A stretch of DNA of 64,000 nucleotides from Chryseobacterium indologenes (GCF_001295265.1 NZ_LJOD01000009.1:154970-218969); one strand, 5' to 3'. Shown: positions 9,285-17,561, counted from the first letter of the stretch. Translations and numbers: made by a program. Notes: generated by a model not told the origin, from the letters alone.

Positions 9285-10601
9285 ATGAAACGCAAAGACC
9301 TAATCCTCTTACTCTGGGTATCGCTGGGAACAGCAATGTTCTTCTTTTTGTTTTTCAACGCTGAAAAGACCTTTTACAACTTTTTGATTACACTGCTTAT
9401 CTCAGTGATGTATTCTTTCGTAATTGGTATTGGAAACGGAGTGATCAGTGATTTCCTGGACAGGAAGTTTCCTTGGTCTGAAACAACCAGAACAAGAGGC
9501 ATTCTAAGTATTATTTCTATTATAGTAAGCAATTTTATTCTGGTTTACTTCTGTAATTACATGAATTTTGTTGTGATTCAGAAATCCGCTACTGCTGAGG
9601 TTTTCTTCTCTAATAAATATGGACTGACCAACTGGTTCATGATCAATATAGCTCTTCTGATCTCCGCTTTTCTCCATGCTAAAGGCTTTGTGGATGAGCT
9701 GAAGAAAACCTCCAAAAAAGAAGTGGTTGAACAGAAACTGATTGCTAAGTCGGCCAATGCACAATTTGAAAGTTTAAAAAACCAGCTTGATCCCCATTTT
9801 CTTTTTAATTCATTGAATGTTTTGAGCTCTTTAATTGATGAAAATCCACAACAGGCCCAGAAGTTTACTTCTTCAATGTCAAAGATATACCGTTATGTAC
9901 TTGAACAAAAAGATAAAGAACTGGTAACGGTGCAAGACGAGATAGAATTTGCTAAAACCTATTGTGAACTTTTAAAAACCAGATTTGAAGACAGTGTGGA
10001 ATTTACCTTTGAAGTGCATAAAGATGATTACAGGAAGTACGTGGTGCCGCTTTCATTACAGCTTTTACTGGAAAACTGTATCAAACATAATTTTGCGACC
10101 TCTTCAAGACCTCTCACTATTAAAATATTTTCAGATCACGATACTTTGTGTATAGAAAATAATCTTCAGGTAAGAGAGCAGATTAAAGAGAGTTCCGGAA
10201 TTGGGCTGGCCAATATCGTTCAGCGGTATTCACTGCTTACCAAAAGAAATGTATTTATAGAAAAATCCGGGGATTATTTTAAAGTAAAGCTTCCGGTACT
10301 GGTAAGTAAACCTAATGTAGTCAGCATTCAGCCGGAAGATAAAGACAAAGCTTATGAAAGAGCTCAGAAACGGGTGAAGGAAATAAAAAGCTTCTATGCA
10401 AATCTTATTTCTTACTGTATTGTAATTCCGTTCCTGATCCTTCTGAATCTTTTAACCAATCCCAAACACATCTGGTTTTATTTTCCGATGCTGGGATGGG
10501 GAATCGGGCTTGCCGCTCACGGAGTGAGTGTATTTGCCATAGGAAAGAACTGGGAAGACCGGAAAATAAGGGAAATTTTAGAAAAACAAAATCAACAATA
10601 A
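9285..10601 (+). CDS. LytS-type sensor histidine kinase with C-terminal 2TM domain
   Basis: This 438-residue membrane kinase is the likely partner of the LytTR regulator at 12465. Four hydrophobic helices fill residues about 7-135 with almost no periplasmic loop, so there is no classical extracytoplasmic sensor. The His_kinase box has the phospho-acceptor H171 in NQLDPHFLFNSLNVL. The ATPase part shows the N-box LLENCIKHNF (about 263-272) and the glycine box SSGIGLANIVQRY (about 303-315). Unusually, the protein does not end there. Residues about 350-436 form a second membrane unit of the 2TM type, very similar to the free 2TM protein at 11806. The fused 2TM unit could sense the membrane state or bind the free 2TM proteins; this is inference. 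Confidence 0.9.
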   Translation: MKRKDLILLLWVSLGTAMFFFLFFNAEKTFYNFLITLLISVMYSFVIGIGNGVISDFLDRKFPWSETTRTRGILSIISIIVSNFILVYFCNYMNFVVIQKSATAEVFFSNKYGLTNWFMINIALLISAFLHAKGFVDELKKTSKKEVVEQKLIAKSANAQFESLKNQLDPHFLFNSLNVLSSLIDENPQQAQKFTSSMSKIYRYVLEQKDKELVTVQDEIEFAKTYCELLKTRFEDSVEFTFEVHKDDYRKYVVPLSLQLLLENCIKHNFATSSRPLTIKIFSDHDTLCIENNLQVREQIKESSGIGLANIVQRYSLLTKRNVFIEKSGDYFKVKLPVLVSKPNVVSIQPEDKDKAYERAQKRVKEIKSFYANLISYCIVIPFLILLNLLTNPKHIWFYFPMLGWGIGLAAHGVSVFAIGKNWEDRKIREILEKQNQQ

Positions 10602-10604
10602 ACC

Positions 10605-10904
10605 ATGATTATCGAGAATTTAGATACCAGCAGCATCCGTTATAAAGAAGCAGAAAAAAGAGTAAAAAAGCTGAAAGGGTTTTACATGTCTGTTTTTGTT
10701 TATGTAGCCGTAAACCTCTTCATTCTGTTTGTAAATTATACAGAGTTGAATCCCGGGGAAAGTATATGGAGAATACAGTATTTTATAGTTCCCATTGTTT
10801 GGGGGATTATCATCATACTTTACGGGATTACGGCCTTATTTCCCGGATTTCTGCCGGGACGGAAATGGGAAGAAAAGAAAATCAAAGAATTAATGAAAAA
10901 ATAA
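10605..10904 (+). CDS. 2TM domain-containing membrane protein (first copy)
   Basis: This 99-residue protein begins four bases after the kinase stop. A basic amphipathic N-terminal helix (YKEAEKRVKKLKGFY) is followed by two membrane helices (about residues 24-43 and 57-79). It closes with the family's signature GRKWEEKKIKELM. It belongs to the 2TM family found next to LytTR/LytS genes in Bacteroidota. It is co-transcribed with the kinase, and a terminator follows at 10908. The function is unknown; regulation of the kinase's own 2TM domain is the simplest idea. Confidence 0.85.
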   Translation: MIIENLDTSSIRYKEAEKRVKKLKGFYMSVFVYVAVNLFILFVNYTELNPGESIWRIQYFIVPIVWGIIIILYGITALFPGFLPGRKWEEKKIKELMKK

Positions 10905-10907
10905 AAT

Positions 10908-10948
10908 AAAAAGAGCTGAAAGATAAAATCTGTTTTTCAGCTCTTTTT
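10908..10948 (+). terminator. Intrinsic terminator after the kinase operon
   Basis: A 14-bp stem (10908-10921 with 10935-10948; core GAGCTGAAA/TTTCAGCTC) ends in a T-run. It separates the kinase-2TM pair from the methyltransferase gene. Confidence 0.9.
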
Positions 10949-10983
10949 GCCTTTCTGTATTTACCTTCTTAAAAATAGATTAT

Positions 10984-11553
10984 ATGAATACGTTACAAGT
11001 TATATTTTACGTTTCAATGGCCGTATGGTTTCTAAGTGAATTTCTTTACAAGAGAATTCTTAAATCTACAAAAAACGACCGGAAAAATAAAGATAAGTCC
11101 AGTCTTAATATATTATGGCTGGCCATTCCTTTTTCTATTGCCGCTTCAATATCGGTCTCTGATGTCACCGGTTTTTTCATTACCGGAAATAACTGGATTC
11201 TGTATTGGGGGGAGGCTTTCATTCTTATCGGAATTATCTTTCGGTTTATAATCATCAGGTCGTTAGGGAAGTATTTTACAGTAGATGTTACCATAAAGCA
11301 AGACCATAAAATTAAAAAAGAAGGATTTTACAAATACATCAGACACCCTTCTTATACTTTTTCTTTGCTGACTTCACTGGGCCTGGGTATGTATCTGAAT
11401 AACTGGCTGTCATTACTACTTGCCTTTCTTCCTCCGTTCCTTGCTTTTGCCTACAGAATTAAAATTGAAGAACAGGCTCTTATTGAGCAGTTCGGAAACG
11501 AATATATTGAATACAGGAAGAAAACAAAGAAACTCATTCCGTTTATCTATTGA
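10984..11553 (+). CDS. Isoprenylcysteine carboxyl methyltransferase (ICMT/PEMT-like) family membrane protein
   Basis: This 189-residue membrane protein has about five hydrophobic helices. The C-terminal half carries the family's SAM-binding signature: GFYKYIRHPSYTFSLL (R120-H121-P122) and the late IEEQALIEQFGNEYIEY followed by a basic end. Members methylate isoprenylcysteine in eukaryotes. In bacteria the substrates are mostly unknown and may be lipids or small thiols. It sits between two 2TM transcription units. The gap before it (10949-10983) is too short for a full promoter with operator repeats, so limited read-through of the terminator may be its expression route. A role in the 2TM system is possible but not shown. 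Confidence 0.85.
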   Translation: MNTLQVIFYVSMAVWFLSEFLYKRILKSTKNDRKNKDKSSLNILWLAIPFSIAASISVSDVTGFFITGNNWILYWGEAFILIGIIFRFIIIRSLGKYFTVDVTIKQDHKIKKEGFYKYIRHPSYTFSLLTSLGLGMYLNNWLSLLLAFLPPFLAFAYRIKIEEQALIEQFGNEYIEYRKKTKKLIPFIY

Positions 11554-11693
11554 AACTCACTGCAGGCTTAAAAGGGTTAAAGCAGATCGCTGGAAGCAAG
11601 CCTTAGTGTTTTGATTTACATTATCTGTAGCTAAAGTAACCTTCAGCCCTTTATCTTCCATATCTAAGTTTCTCATCTTGGGTATCCAACATT

Positions 11694-11766
11694 TACCATT
11701 CAGTCACCATAATTTACCATTCAGTTATATAAAGTTGAATCAGGCTCTCTTTCCGTCTTACCTTTG
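11694..11766 (+). promoter_or_regulatory. LytTR-type direct-repeat operator with full -33/-7 promoter of the third 2TM unit
   Basis: Two identical copies of TACCATTCAG (11694-11703 and 11715-11724) are 21 bases apart. A complete flavobacterial promoter follows: TTG at 11735-11737, 21 bases, then TACCTTTG at 11759-11766. The -7 starts 44 bases after the second copy, as at the receptor promoter. The leader to the ATG is 39 bases. Of the three operators this is the only one with a TTG at -33, so basal activity may be higher here. Confidence 0.76.
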
Positions 11767-11805
11767 ATTCAACAAAATAACAAATCAATCTTTAAACAGA
11801 AAATT

Positions 11806-12102
11806 ATGGAAACAACATCATTCGCTAAAGAGAACCTTGCTTATGAAAGAGCGTCTAAAAGAGTAAAAGAACTGAAAGGATTTTATGGAAATCTTACTTC
11901 ATACTGTCTGGTTATTCCTTTTTTACTGGTTCTTAACCTTTTAACAGCTCCCGGTCATTTATGGTTTTTCTGGCCAGCATTGGGATGGGGAGTTGGAATT
12001 GCTGCTCATGCAATAAGTGTTTTCGGAATCGGAAAAGACTGGGAAGAAAAAAAGATTAAGCAATTAATGGAAGAAGAAAAAAGAAATACAAAAACACTGT
12101 AA
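11806..12102 (+). CDS. 2TM domain-containing membrane protein (second copy, kinase-tail paralogue)
   Basis: This 98-residue protein starts at METTSFAKEN. An upstream TTG at 11764 would overlap the -7 element and is rejected. The basic helix (YERASKRVKELKGFYGNL) leads into two membrane helices (about residues 34-50 and 58-78). The protein ends ISVFGIGKDWEEKKIKQLMEE. It is nearly collinear with the last 85 residues of the histidine kinase at 9285, with shared LNLLT, LGWG and the closing IGKxWE signature, so one derives from the other by duplication or fusion. It is first in a unit with the next 2TM gene and the LytTR regulator. Confidence 0.87.
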   Translation: METTSFAKENLAYERASKRVKELKGFYGNLTSYCLVIPFLLVLNLLTAPGHLWFFWPALGWGVGIAAHAISVFGIGKDWEEKKIKQLMEEEKRNTKTL

Positions 12103-12130
12103 CCCAGTTTTAATCTAAAAACATACTGCC

Positions 12131-12406
12131 ATGAACTATAATGATGCCTACAGAAGAGTAGAGAAACTAAAGAAATTTTATAAAAACCTTTTATGGTTTG
12201 GAATTGTAGCCGGAGTGATTTTGCTTAGAAAATATCTGAAATACGGAACCTTTGATTTTTCAGCAACAGGAAGCTCTCTGCTGCTTACAATCTGGGGAAT
12301 CATCCTGACTGTAAAAGCTGTTGACTTATTCGTTTTTGATGATCAGTGGGAAAGGGGAATCGTAGAAAAAGAACTTAAAGACCATAAAAAACCGATTGAT
12401 TATTAG
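12131..12406 (+). CDS. 2TM domain-containing membrane protein (third copy, divergent)
   Basis: This 91-residue protein has the same plan: basic N-terminal helix (YRRVEKLKKFYKNL), two membrane helices (about residues 22-38 and 50-70) and a closing VFDDQWERGIVEKEL. The charged linker and last helix differ most from the other copies. It lies 28 bases after the second 2TM gene and 58 before the LytTR gene, consistent with one transcript. The role is unknown. Confidence 0.82.
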   Translation: MNYNDAYRRVEKLKKFYKNLLWFGIVAGVILLRKYLKYGTFDFSATGSSLLLTIWGIILTVKAVDLFVFDDQWERGIVEKELKDHKKPIDY

Positions 12407-12464
12407 AATTTCCCTGCTTTTTTCTAATTTTATTCCGGATTTTTAAACCCAAACCCAATATCCC

Positions 12465-13208
12465 ATGATCAAAACTGTCATTATCGAAGATGAGAAACCT
12501 GCTTCAAGGAAATTAGAACGTATGCTGAGTAACTTTCCTGATTTGGAGGTGGTTGCTAAAATTGAATCGGTAGAAGACGGTGTGGCCTGGTTTTCAGAAA
12601 ATGAACATCCGCAGCTGATCTTTTCAGACATTGTACTGGGTGACGGACTGTCTTTCGATATTTTTGAAAAGGTGCCCACAAAAGGCTTTATCATTTACAC
12701 AACAGCTTTTGACCAGTATACGCTGAAAGCATTTAAACTGAACAGCATAGATTATCTTTTAAAACCCATTCTGGATGAAGATCTTGCAGCAGCAGTAGAA
12801 AAGTTTAAATCATTTATTCCATCGGATAATACAATCGGTTCCGAAGATATCAGGCAGCTTATCAGGAAAGAAAAATCTACACTTTCCAGGGTTCTTGTGA
12901 AGATTGGGTATAACCTGAAGATTGTACAGACCGATGAAATTAGCTGTTTTTTCAGTGAAAATAAGATTGTATATCTTCAGACTAAAGAACGTACGTATCC
13001 TTCAGATTTTACACTGGATGAACTTGAAGAGGTGCTTGATGAAAAGAAATTCTTCCGGGTAAACAGGCAGTTTATCATCAACTCCGGACATATTAAAAAT
13101 ATTCATACCTCGCCTTATTATAAAGTTGAACTTGAGTTTCAGCCACAGGAAGAAATTACTGTCAGCCGGGATCGTGTCAAAGACTTTAAAGAGTGGCTGG
13201 TCAGCTGA
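12465..13208 (+). CDS. LytTR-family response regulator
   Basis: This 247-residue DNA-binding response regulator has a receiver domain at residues 1-120, with acidic pocket E8/D9, phospho-acceptor D55 (LIFSDIVLGD), switch residues T79/T80 and K100 (DYLLKP). A LytTR DNA-binding domain follows at about 145-245 (VKIGYNLKIVQTDEISCFF, FFRVNRQFIIN). LytTR domains bind direct repeats roughly two helical turns apart. The 21-base-period repeats upstream of 6125, 9285 and 11806 are its likely targets. The cognate kinase is almost certainly the LytS-type protein at 9285, although it is separated by the methyltransferase and two 2TM genes. Confidence 0.93.
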   Translation: MIKTVIIEDEKPASRKLERMLSNFPDLEVVAKIESVEDGVAWFSENEHPQLIFSDIVLGDGLSFDIFEKVPTKGFIIYTTAFDQYTLKAFKLNSIDYLLKPILDEDLAAAVEKFKSFIPSDNTIGSEDIRQLIRKEKSTLSRVLVKIGYNLKIVQTDEISCFFSENKIVYLQTKERTYPSDFTLDELEEVLDEKKFFRVNRQFIINSGHIKNIHTSPYYKVELEFQPQEEITVSRDRVKDFKEWLVS

Positions 13209-13263
13209 CAGACTGAAGAAAATTAGCAGATATTAAAAAAAAATGCTGAAATTAATGGCATAA

Positions 13264-14160
13264 CTATCTGTAGTCAATTCTGTTAGATTCTGTATCTTCA
13301 AGCTGTTTTACAATAGATTTTGGAATCTCATCACTATCAATAGGAAAACTGACAGAATCTGAAATGAATGTTTTTCTGTCCGCTTTCTGAAATATTTCAA
13401 AAAGGGCAATAGGCTCCTGATTAAAACTGATACATGTACTTATAAAATGCAACTCATGGAGCTTATACTCTGGATTTTTGAGCTTTTCCTTAATATCTTT
13501 TATCCTTGAGATAAAGTGACGCTGTCGGATGAACGTATTGCTGTTCATAATGATGAATACGTAGTCTGAATAAGCGGTGACTTTTCCGAAATATTTGTGG
13601 TGGTCGCCTCCGCTTCTTTCAATAAAGTATTCCCCGGTAGTTTCAGACCTGTAGATTTCCATCGCAGAACGCCAGATGCGCTCTTCTTTTGCCTGTAAAG
13701 GGTTTTCAGGAAGATTTCTGTTATAAGAATACCAACAGCCGATAAGACGGTCTAAAAGTGCTGTGTTCAGGCGTACATTATTCAGGTCTATTTTAAGATC
13801 ATTAAAATTAAAGGATTCTGTGTTGGAATTAATAAAATCAATATAATTTGAATATCCTAAAACCTTAACAATACTGCTTAGCTTAGCCAGGTTTGGCCTG
13901 CTTAAATCGGCACTTTCATTGAGCCTGTATTTCTTTAGCTTATTGATGATCAGATGTTCATACAGATAATTCAGCCCGAGAAGATCCGGTGCCTTCTTAA
14001 TTCCTTTCTCTGTTTGGCTGGCAGAGATCAGCTCATTCAGCTCTTCACTGATATAAGCCCATTCGGTCTTGGTGACATCTTCCCAATGATTTTTCTTCAA
14101 AAAATGACGGCTTAAAAAATTCATCAGCTTTTCAAGGTGTAAAACATCTTCTTTTTTCAT
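13264..14160 (-). CDS. Hypothetical protein, 298 residues
   Basis: I do not recognise this soluble protein. It has no signal peptide or membrane helix. The N-terminal half (1-125) is helical and leucine-rich. It resembles a small adaptor or regulatory helical domain, with a phrase (LSRPNLAKLSSIVKVLGYSN) like an HTH or saposin-type unit. The C-terminal half (about 135-260) looks beta-rich (YSYNRNLPEN, GEYFIERSGGDHHKYFGKV, YVFIIMNSN). It points away from the next gene and is not in an operon. Third-position base use resembles the neighbours, so recent transfer is not indicated. Confidence 0.7.
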   Translation of the reverse strand: MKKEDVLHLEKLMNFLSRHFLKKNHWEDVTKTEWAYISEELNELISASQTEKGIKKAPDLLGLNYLYEHLIINKLKKYRLNESADLSRPNLAKLSSIVKVLGYSNYIDFINSNTESFNFNDLKIDLNNVRLNTALLDRLIGCWYSYNRNLPENPLQAKEERIWRSAMEIYRSETTGEYFIERSGGDHHKYFGKVTAYSDYVFIIMNSNTFIRQRHFISRIKDIKEKLKNPEYKLHELHFISTCISFNQEPIALFEIFQKADRKTFISDSVSFPIDSDEIPKSIVKQLEDTESNRIDYR

Positions 14161-14274
14161 AGATTTATTTTGTAAGACTAATTTAAGATTTTTACAGAAC
14201 TAAAAAAGGCCATAAGAAGACTTTTATATTTCAAAATCAAAAGATATTTGAGTAGAAAAATAAAAGTAAAGACA

Positions 14275-14985
14275 ATGGAAACAACAATTCAATTTAAAGA
14301 CGAATTTCTCTGGAACAGATTACAGGGATTTTCATTAGATGCTTCCGATGCCGATTTCCCTTTTTCTAAAAAACTGGCTAAAGAAGAAAACTGGACTCCG
14401 GATTTCACTAAAAAAGCAATAGAAGAATATAAGAAGTTCATTTATCTGTGCTGTATTCTGCCTCACGGAGCCTCACCCAGTAAGATTGTAGACAAAGTGT
14501 GGCATATGCACCTGATTTACACCCAAAACTACTGGGAAGAATTCTGTCCTCAGATCCTCAGAAGAAAGCTTCATCACCATCCTTCAAAAGGTGGACAGAA
14601 TGAAAAGGACAGACATCAGGACTGGTTTCTGCATACGCTAAGACAATACAAAACCATCTTTCAGAAAGAAGCGCCTGAAGATATCTGGCAGGAAAAAATA
14701 CAGGAAAAAAACCGGAAAAACGGGTTAAAGAAATTCCGGATTCTTCCTTTGTTTATGATTCCGTTCTTACTGTCATCCTGTCTGGGAGAAATTCTGAGCA
14801 CTTTAGGAATACTCTTTTTTTCCATATTGGGGGTTACTATTTTCGGATCTGTTCTTTCATTATTCCCCGGAAGTAAAGGAGAAAACTCCAAAGATGGAGG
14901 AGGTGCTGGAGGATGCGGTGGCGGAAGCAGCTGTGGCGGTGGATGCGGCGGCGGTTGTGGCGGGTGCGGTGGATGTGGCGGTTAA
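14275..14985 (+). CDS. Glycine-rich-domain-like (GRDP-like) membrane protein with Gly/Cys tail
   Basis: This 236-residue protein starts at METTIQFKDE; a TTG at 14248 is upstream but not needed. Residues about 5-140 contain the GRDP-like signature: an ILPHGASPSKIVDKVWHMHLI stretch, then YTQNYWEEFC and a His-rich stretch (HHHPSKGGQNEKDRHQD). Two hydrophobic stretches (about 158-172 and 176-198) are membrane helices. The last 35 residues are almost only Gly and Cys (seven Cys, alternating CGGG/CGG). Proteins with this tail often neighbour a multi-helix membrane protein, as here at 15000. Metal binding or covalent cross-linking by the tail is speculation; the function is unknown. Confidence 0.72.
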   Translation: METTIQFKDEFLWNRLQGFSLDASDADFPFSKKLAKEENWTPDFTKKAIEEYKKFIYLCCILPHGASPSKIVDKVWHMHLIYTQNYWEEFCPQILRRKLHHHPSKGGQNEKDRHQDWFLHTLRQYKTIFQKEAPEDIWQEKIQEKNRKNGLKKFRILPLFMIPFLLSSCLGEILSTLGILFFSILGVTIFGSVLSLFPGSKGENSKDGGGAGGCGGGSSCGGGCGGGCGGCGGCGG

Positions 14986-14999
14986 AAATAAATTAAGCT

Positions 15000-15353
15000 A
15001 TGAAAAATCTGACCATTCATTCAGTTCCGGTAATTACCAGCCTGATATGGCTTTACGCAGAAAATCATACCCTCAATCCATTAATGGTAAAAGGCCCGGA
15101 ATTCCTGAAATTTTACCTGATCCTGATCCTGGGAACCTATCTTATCACTTTTTTCTTAAAAAGATCAGGAGGAACAGCGCTGAAAACGTCACTTTATTTT
15201 ATCTCCCTTATCCTTATTCTCGGTATAATCAGGCTGGCAAGAGGAATAAGCCTTGGAAAACCGGTTGGCTTTCTGATAATGATTCTTATTATGGAAATAG
15301 TTGTAATAATGATTCTTATGTTTTATTATTTCAATCATAAGACTAAGGTATGA
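15000..15353 (+). CDS. Small three-helix membrane protein
   Basis: This 117-residue protein starts 14 bases after the GRDP-like gene. Hydrophobic helices lie at about residues 33-51, 62-80 and 88-110. There is no signal peptide or known motif. An overlapping longer frame (14894-15340) is rejected because its sequence is low-complexity and lacks structure. Tight coupling to the Gly/Cys-tail protein suggests a shared membrane complex. Confidence 0.62.
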   Translation: MKNLTIHSVPVITSLIWLYAENHTLNPLMVKGPEFLKFYLILILGTYLITFFLKRSGGTALKTSLYFISLILILGIIRLARGISLGKPVGFLIMILIMEIVVIMILMFYYFNHKTKV

Positions 15354-15377
15354 CAATACGGGGCAAAATAAAAAAAT

Positions 15378-15402
15378 AACCCGAAACAGTCTGTTTCGGG
15401 TT
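15378..15402. terminator. Bidirectional terminator
   Basis: An 11-bp stem AACCCGAAACA/TGTTTCGGGTT (15378-15388 with 15392-15402) has A-rich sequence before it. It lies between convergent small membrane-protein genes. Confidence 0.8.
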
Positions 15403-15410
15403 GATATAAT

Positions 15411-15620
15411 TTAAGATTTTTGCTGATCTTCCTGATCTGTTTTAAGGCCATATCTTCTGATTGCTGCTGAGGTAATGGCTACAAGAACTGTACACAGAAG
15501 AAGCTCTGATTTTTCAGGATGATAAATTTCCTGGTAGATATTATACCCTAACAGCATAGATACAATGAATAATAAAACACTGTTTACGGCGATGTACTGA
15601 TGGTTTGAAGTCGTTTTCAT
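15411..15620 (-). CDS. Hypothetical two-helix membrane protein
   Basis: This 69-residue protein has two predicted membrane helices (about residues 9-28 and 38-54). The tail is charged and Gln-rich (GLKTDQEDQQKS). I recognise no family. It stands alone, converging on the 15000 gene. Confidence 0.55.
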   Translation of the reverse strand: MKTTSNHQYIAVNSVLLFIVSMLLGYNIYQEIYHPEKSELLLCTVLVAITSAAIRRYGLKTDQEDQQKS

Positions 15621-15698
15621 AATGATATTTTTATTGTTATTTACTGAGTAAGTATCACAATTTAAAATACGTTACAAAAAAGATCAAAAAATTTTCTT

Positions 15699-16886
15699 TT
15701 ATGAAATGACCCCGCTCCCGATCAGCTCTTCCCCGATATACCATGAAGCAAACTGTCCTTCTGCAATAGCCGACTGCGGCTCATCAAATTCAATATAAAA
15801 AGCATCATCAAACTGATAAAGAACAGCTTTCTGTAACGGCTGCCTGTATCTGAACCTTGCCATAACCTCCATTGATCCTCCGTTGTCAAGCCTCATATCT
15901 TCGCGTACCCAGTGGAGCTCAGGATTCTCAATTTTTAATGCTTTTCTGTATAATCCCGGGAAGCCGTGTCCTTCACCTACAAAAAGAATGTTGTTTTCCA
16001 TATCTCTGGAGACGATAAAACAGCTTTCTTTATGGCCGCCTATCCCAAGGCCTTTGCTTTGTCCGATTGTGAAAAACTGGGCGCCCTGATGCTTTCCGAT
16101 TACTTTTCCGTCAGACTTTTTATAATGGATTTTCCTGGATAAAAATTCAAGCTCTTCCTGTTTTGAAGAAAATTCCGGAGCTTCACCGGCAAAAAGTGGT
16201 GAATCTTTAAAGATCTCAACAATTTCACCTTCTTTCGGAACCAATTGCTGCTGTAAAAACTGGGGCAGGCTCACCTTTCCGATGAAACACAATCCCTGGG
16301 AGTCTTTTTTATCAGCAGTTACAAGCCCGATTTCCTTTGCAATTTCTCGTACCTGAGGCTTTGTAAGTTCCCCGATAGGAAACAACGCCCTGGAAAGCTG
16401 GTCCTGGCTCAGCTGGCATAGGAAGTACGATTGATCTTTGTTATTGTCTTTTCCGGCAAGTAGATGGAAAATTTCCTTTCCGTTTTCGTCGAAAGTTGAG
16501 GTTACCCTGGCATAATGTCCTGTTGCCACCTTATCTGCTCCCAGAGACATTGCTGTTTTCATAAAAACATCAAATTTTACCTCACGGTTGCACAATACAT
16601 CAGGATTTGGGGTTCTTCCTTTCTCATATTCGGCAAACATATAATCTACAATACGCTCTTTGTAAAGCTCGCTCATATCAATAACCTGAAACGGAATTCC
16701 CAATTTCTGAGCTACCATAAGCGCATCATTACTGTCTTCAATCCAGGGACACTCGTCCTCTAAAGTTACCGACGCATCATTCCAGTTCCTCATGAACAGA
16801 GCCACTACTTCATGGCCTTGCTGTTGTAGCAAATATGCTGTAACACTGGAATCTACACCTCCGGAGAGGCCTACTACTATTTTCAT
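15699..16886 (-). CDS. mnmA: tRNA-specific 2-thiouridylase MnmA
   Basis: This 395-residue cytoplasmic enzyme makes 2-thiouridine at the wobble position of tRNA-Lys, -Glu and -Gln. The PP-loop GLSGGVDSS (residues 7-15) activates the uridine. Catalytic Cys residues are C99 ([13 protein letters not shown]) and C200 ([12 protein letters not shown]). The motif GHYAR (123-127) binds tRNA. The C-terminal beta domain (about 300-395) is complete. The putative -7 CAAAAATA (minus strand, 16937-16944) suggests a promoter about 50 bases upstream. Confidence 0.95.
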   Translation of the reverse strand: MKIVVGLSGGVDSSVTAYLLQQQGHEVVALFMRNWNDASVTLEDECPWIEDSNDALMVAQKLGIPFQVIDMSELYKERIVDYMFAEYEKGRTPNPDVLCNREVKFDVFMKTAMSLGADKVATGHYARVTSTFDENGKEIFHLLAGKDNNKDQSYFLCQLSQDQLSRALFPIGELTKPQVREIAKEIGLVTADKKDSQGLCFIGKVSLPQFLQQQLVPKEGEIVEIFKDSPLFAGEAPEFSSKQEELEFLSRKIHYKKSDGKVIGKHQGAQFFTIGQSKGLGIGGHKESCFIVSRDMENNILFVGEGHGFPGLYRKALKIENPELHWVREDMRLDNGGSMEVMARFRYRQPLQKAVLYQFDDAFYIEFDEPQSAIAEGQFASWYIGEELIGSGVIS

Positions 16887-17002
16887 TCTATTTCAATTTT
16901 ACGGAACTCTTAACGGGAGTCCTTAGTTTGATCCGGCAAAAATACAATTAAAAAAATTCGTAAAAAAACCATAATTTTAAACATTGATAAAAACGATAGT
17001 AT

Positions 17003-17530
17003 ATGAAAAAGTTTATTATTCCTCTCATGTTGATGCTTTCAGTACCGGCATTTTCACAGGTTTCAGTAGGTACACAGGCTCAGGAAAATAACAAATGGAC
17101 CTTTGGGGGCGGAATTGGTCTGGGCTTCGGAAGTAACAGCGCTTTTTATCTGCAGGCTTCACCCAGAGTAGGGTACAGATTGACGAATGACCTGGAAGCC
17201 GGTGTTATGGGAAGTGTTTCCTGGCAGACTTCGGATTTTTACAGATCAACAATGTTCGGAGTTGGGCCGTTTGCCAATTATTATTTTGCACGGTCATTTT
17301 ATGTGGGGGCTAATCTCCAGCATTATTTTATCAATTATAAAGATAAATATTACGATTATAAATTCAATGAAGAAGAAACAGCACTGTACCTTGGAGGCGG
17401 TTATATGCAGAGAATAGGAGGCAACTCTTTCATGCAGATCGGTTTGATGTACAACGTATTATGGAAAGAAAATTCCAGCGTATTTTCAAGCGGTCTGATC
17501 CCCAATATAGGTTTTGTGATAGGAATGTAA
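17003..17530 (+). CDS. Small outer-membrane beta-barrel protein
   Basis: This 175-residue protein has a signal peptide (MKKFIIPLMLMLSVPAFSQ). The rest alternates aromatic and small residues in eight strand-like segments (GGIGLGFGSN, FYLQASPRVGY, LEAGVMGSVSW, FANYYFARSFYVGANL, LYLGGGYMQRI, FMQIGLMYNVLW, GLIPNIGFVIGM). This fits an eight-stranded OmpA/OmpX-like barrel ending in a hydrophobic residue. No peptidoglycan-binding domain is present. It stands alone. Confidence 0.8.
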   Translation: MKKFIIPLMLMLSVPAFSQVSVGTQAQENNKWTFGGGIGLGFGSNSAFYLQASPRVGYRLTNDLEAGVMGSVSWQTSDFYRSTMFGVGPFANYYFARSFYVGANLQHYFINYKDKYYDYKFNEEETALYLGGGYMQRIGGNSFMQIGLMYNVLWKENSSVFSSGLIPNIGFVIGM

Positions 17531-17561
17531 TCTTCAGCCTATCCGTACGATACAACAAAAA

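Noticed and set aside
11557..11676. Minus-strand 39-codon frame in the gap upstream of the third 2TM unit
   Set aside because: No resemblance to a known peptide, it lies directly between a gene end and the operator, and nothing indicates expression.
14894..15340. 148-codon frame across the GRDP-like tail and the following membrane protein
   Set aside because: It is a shifted reading of the Gly/Cys tail and of the real gene at 15000; the alanine/valine-repeat start comes from the GGC/GGT repeats.
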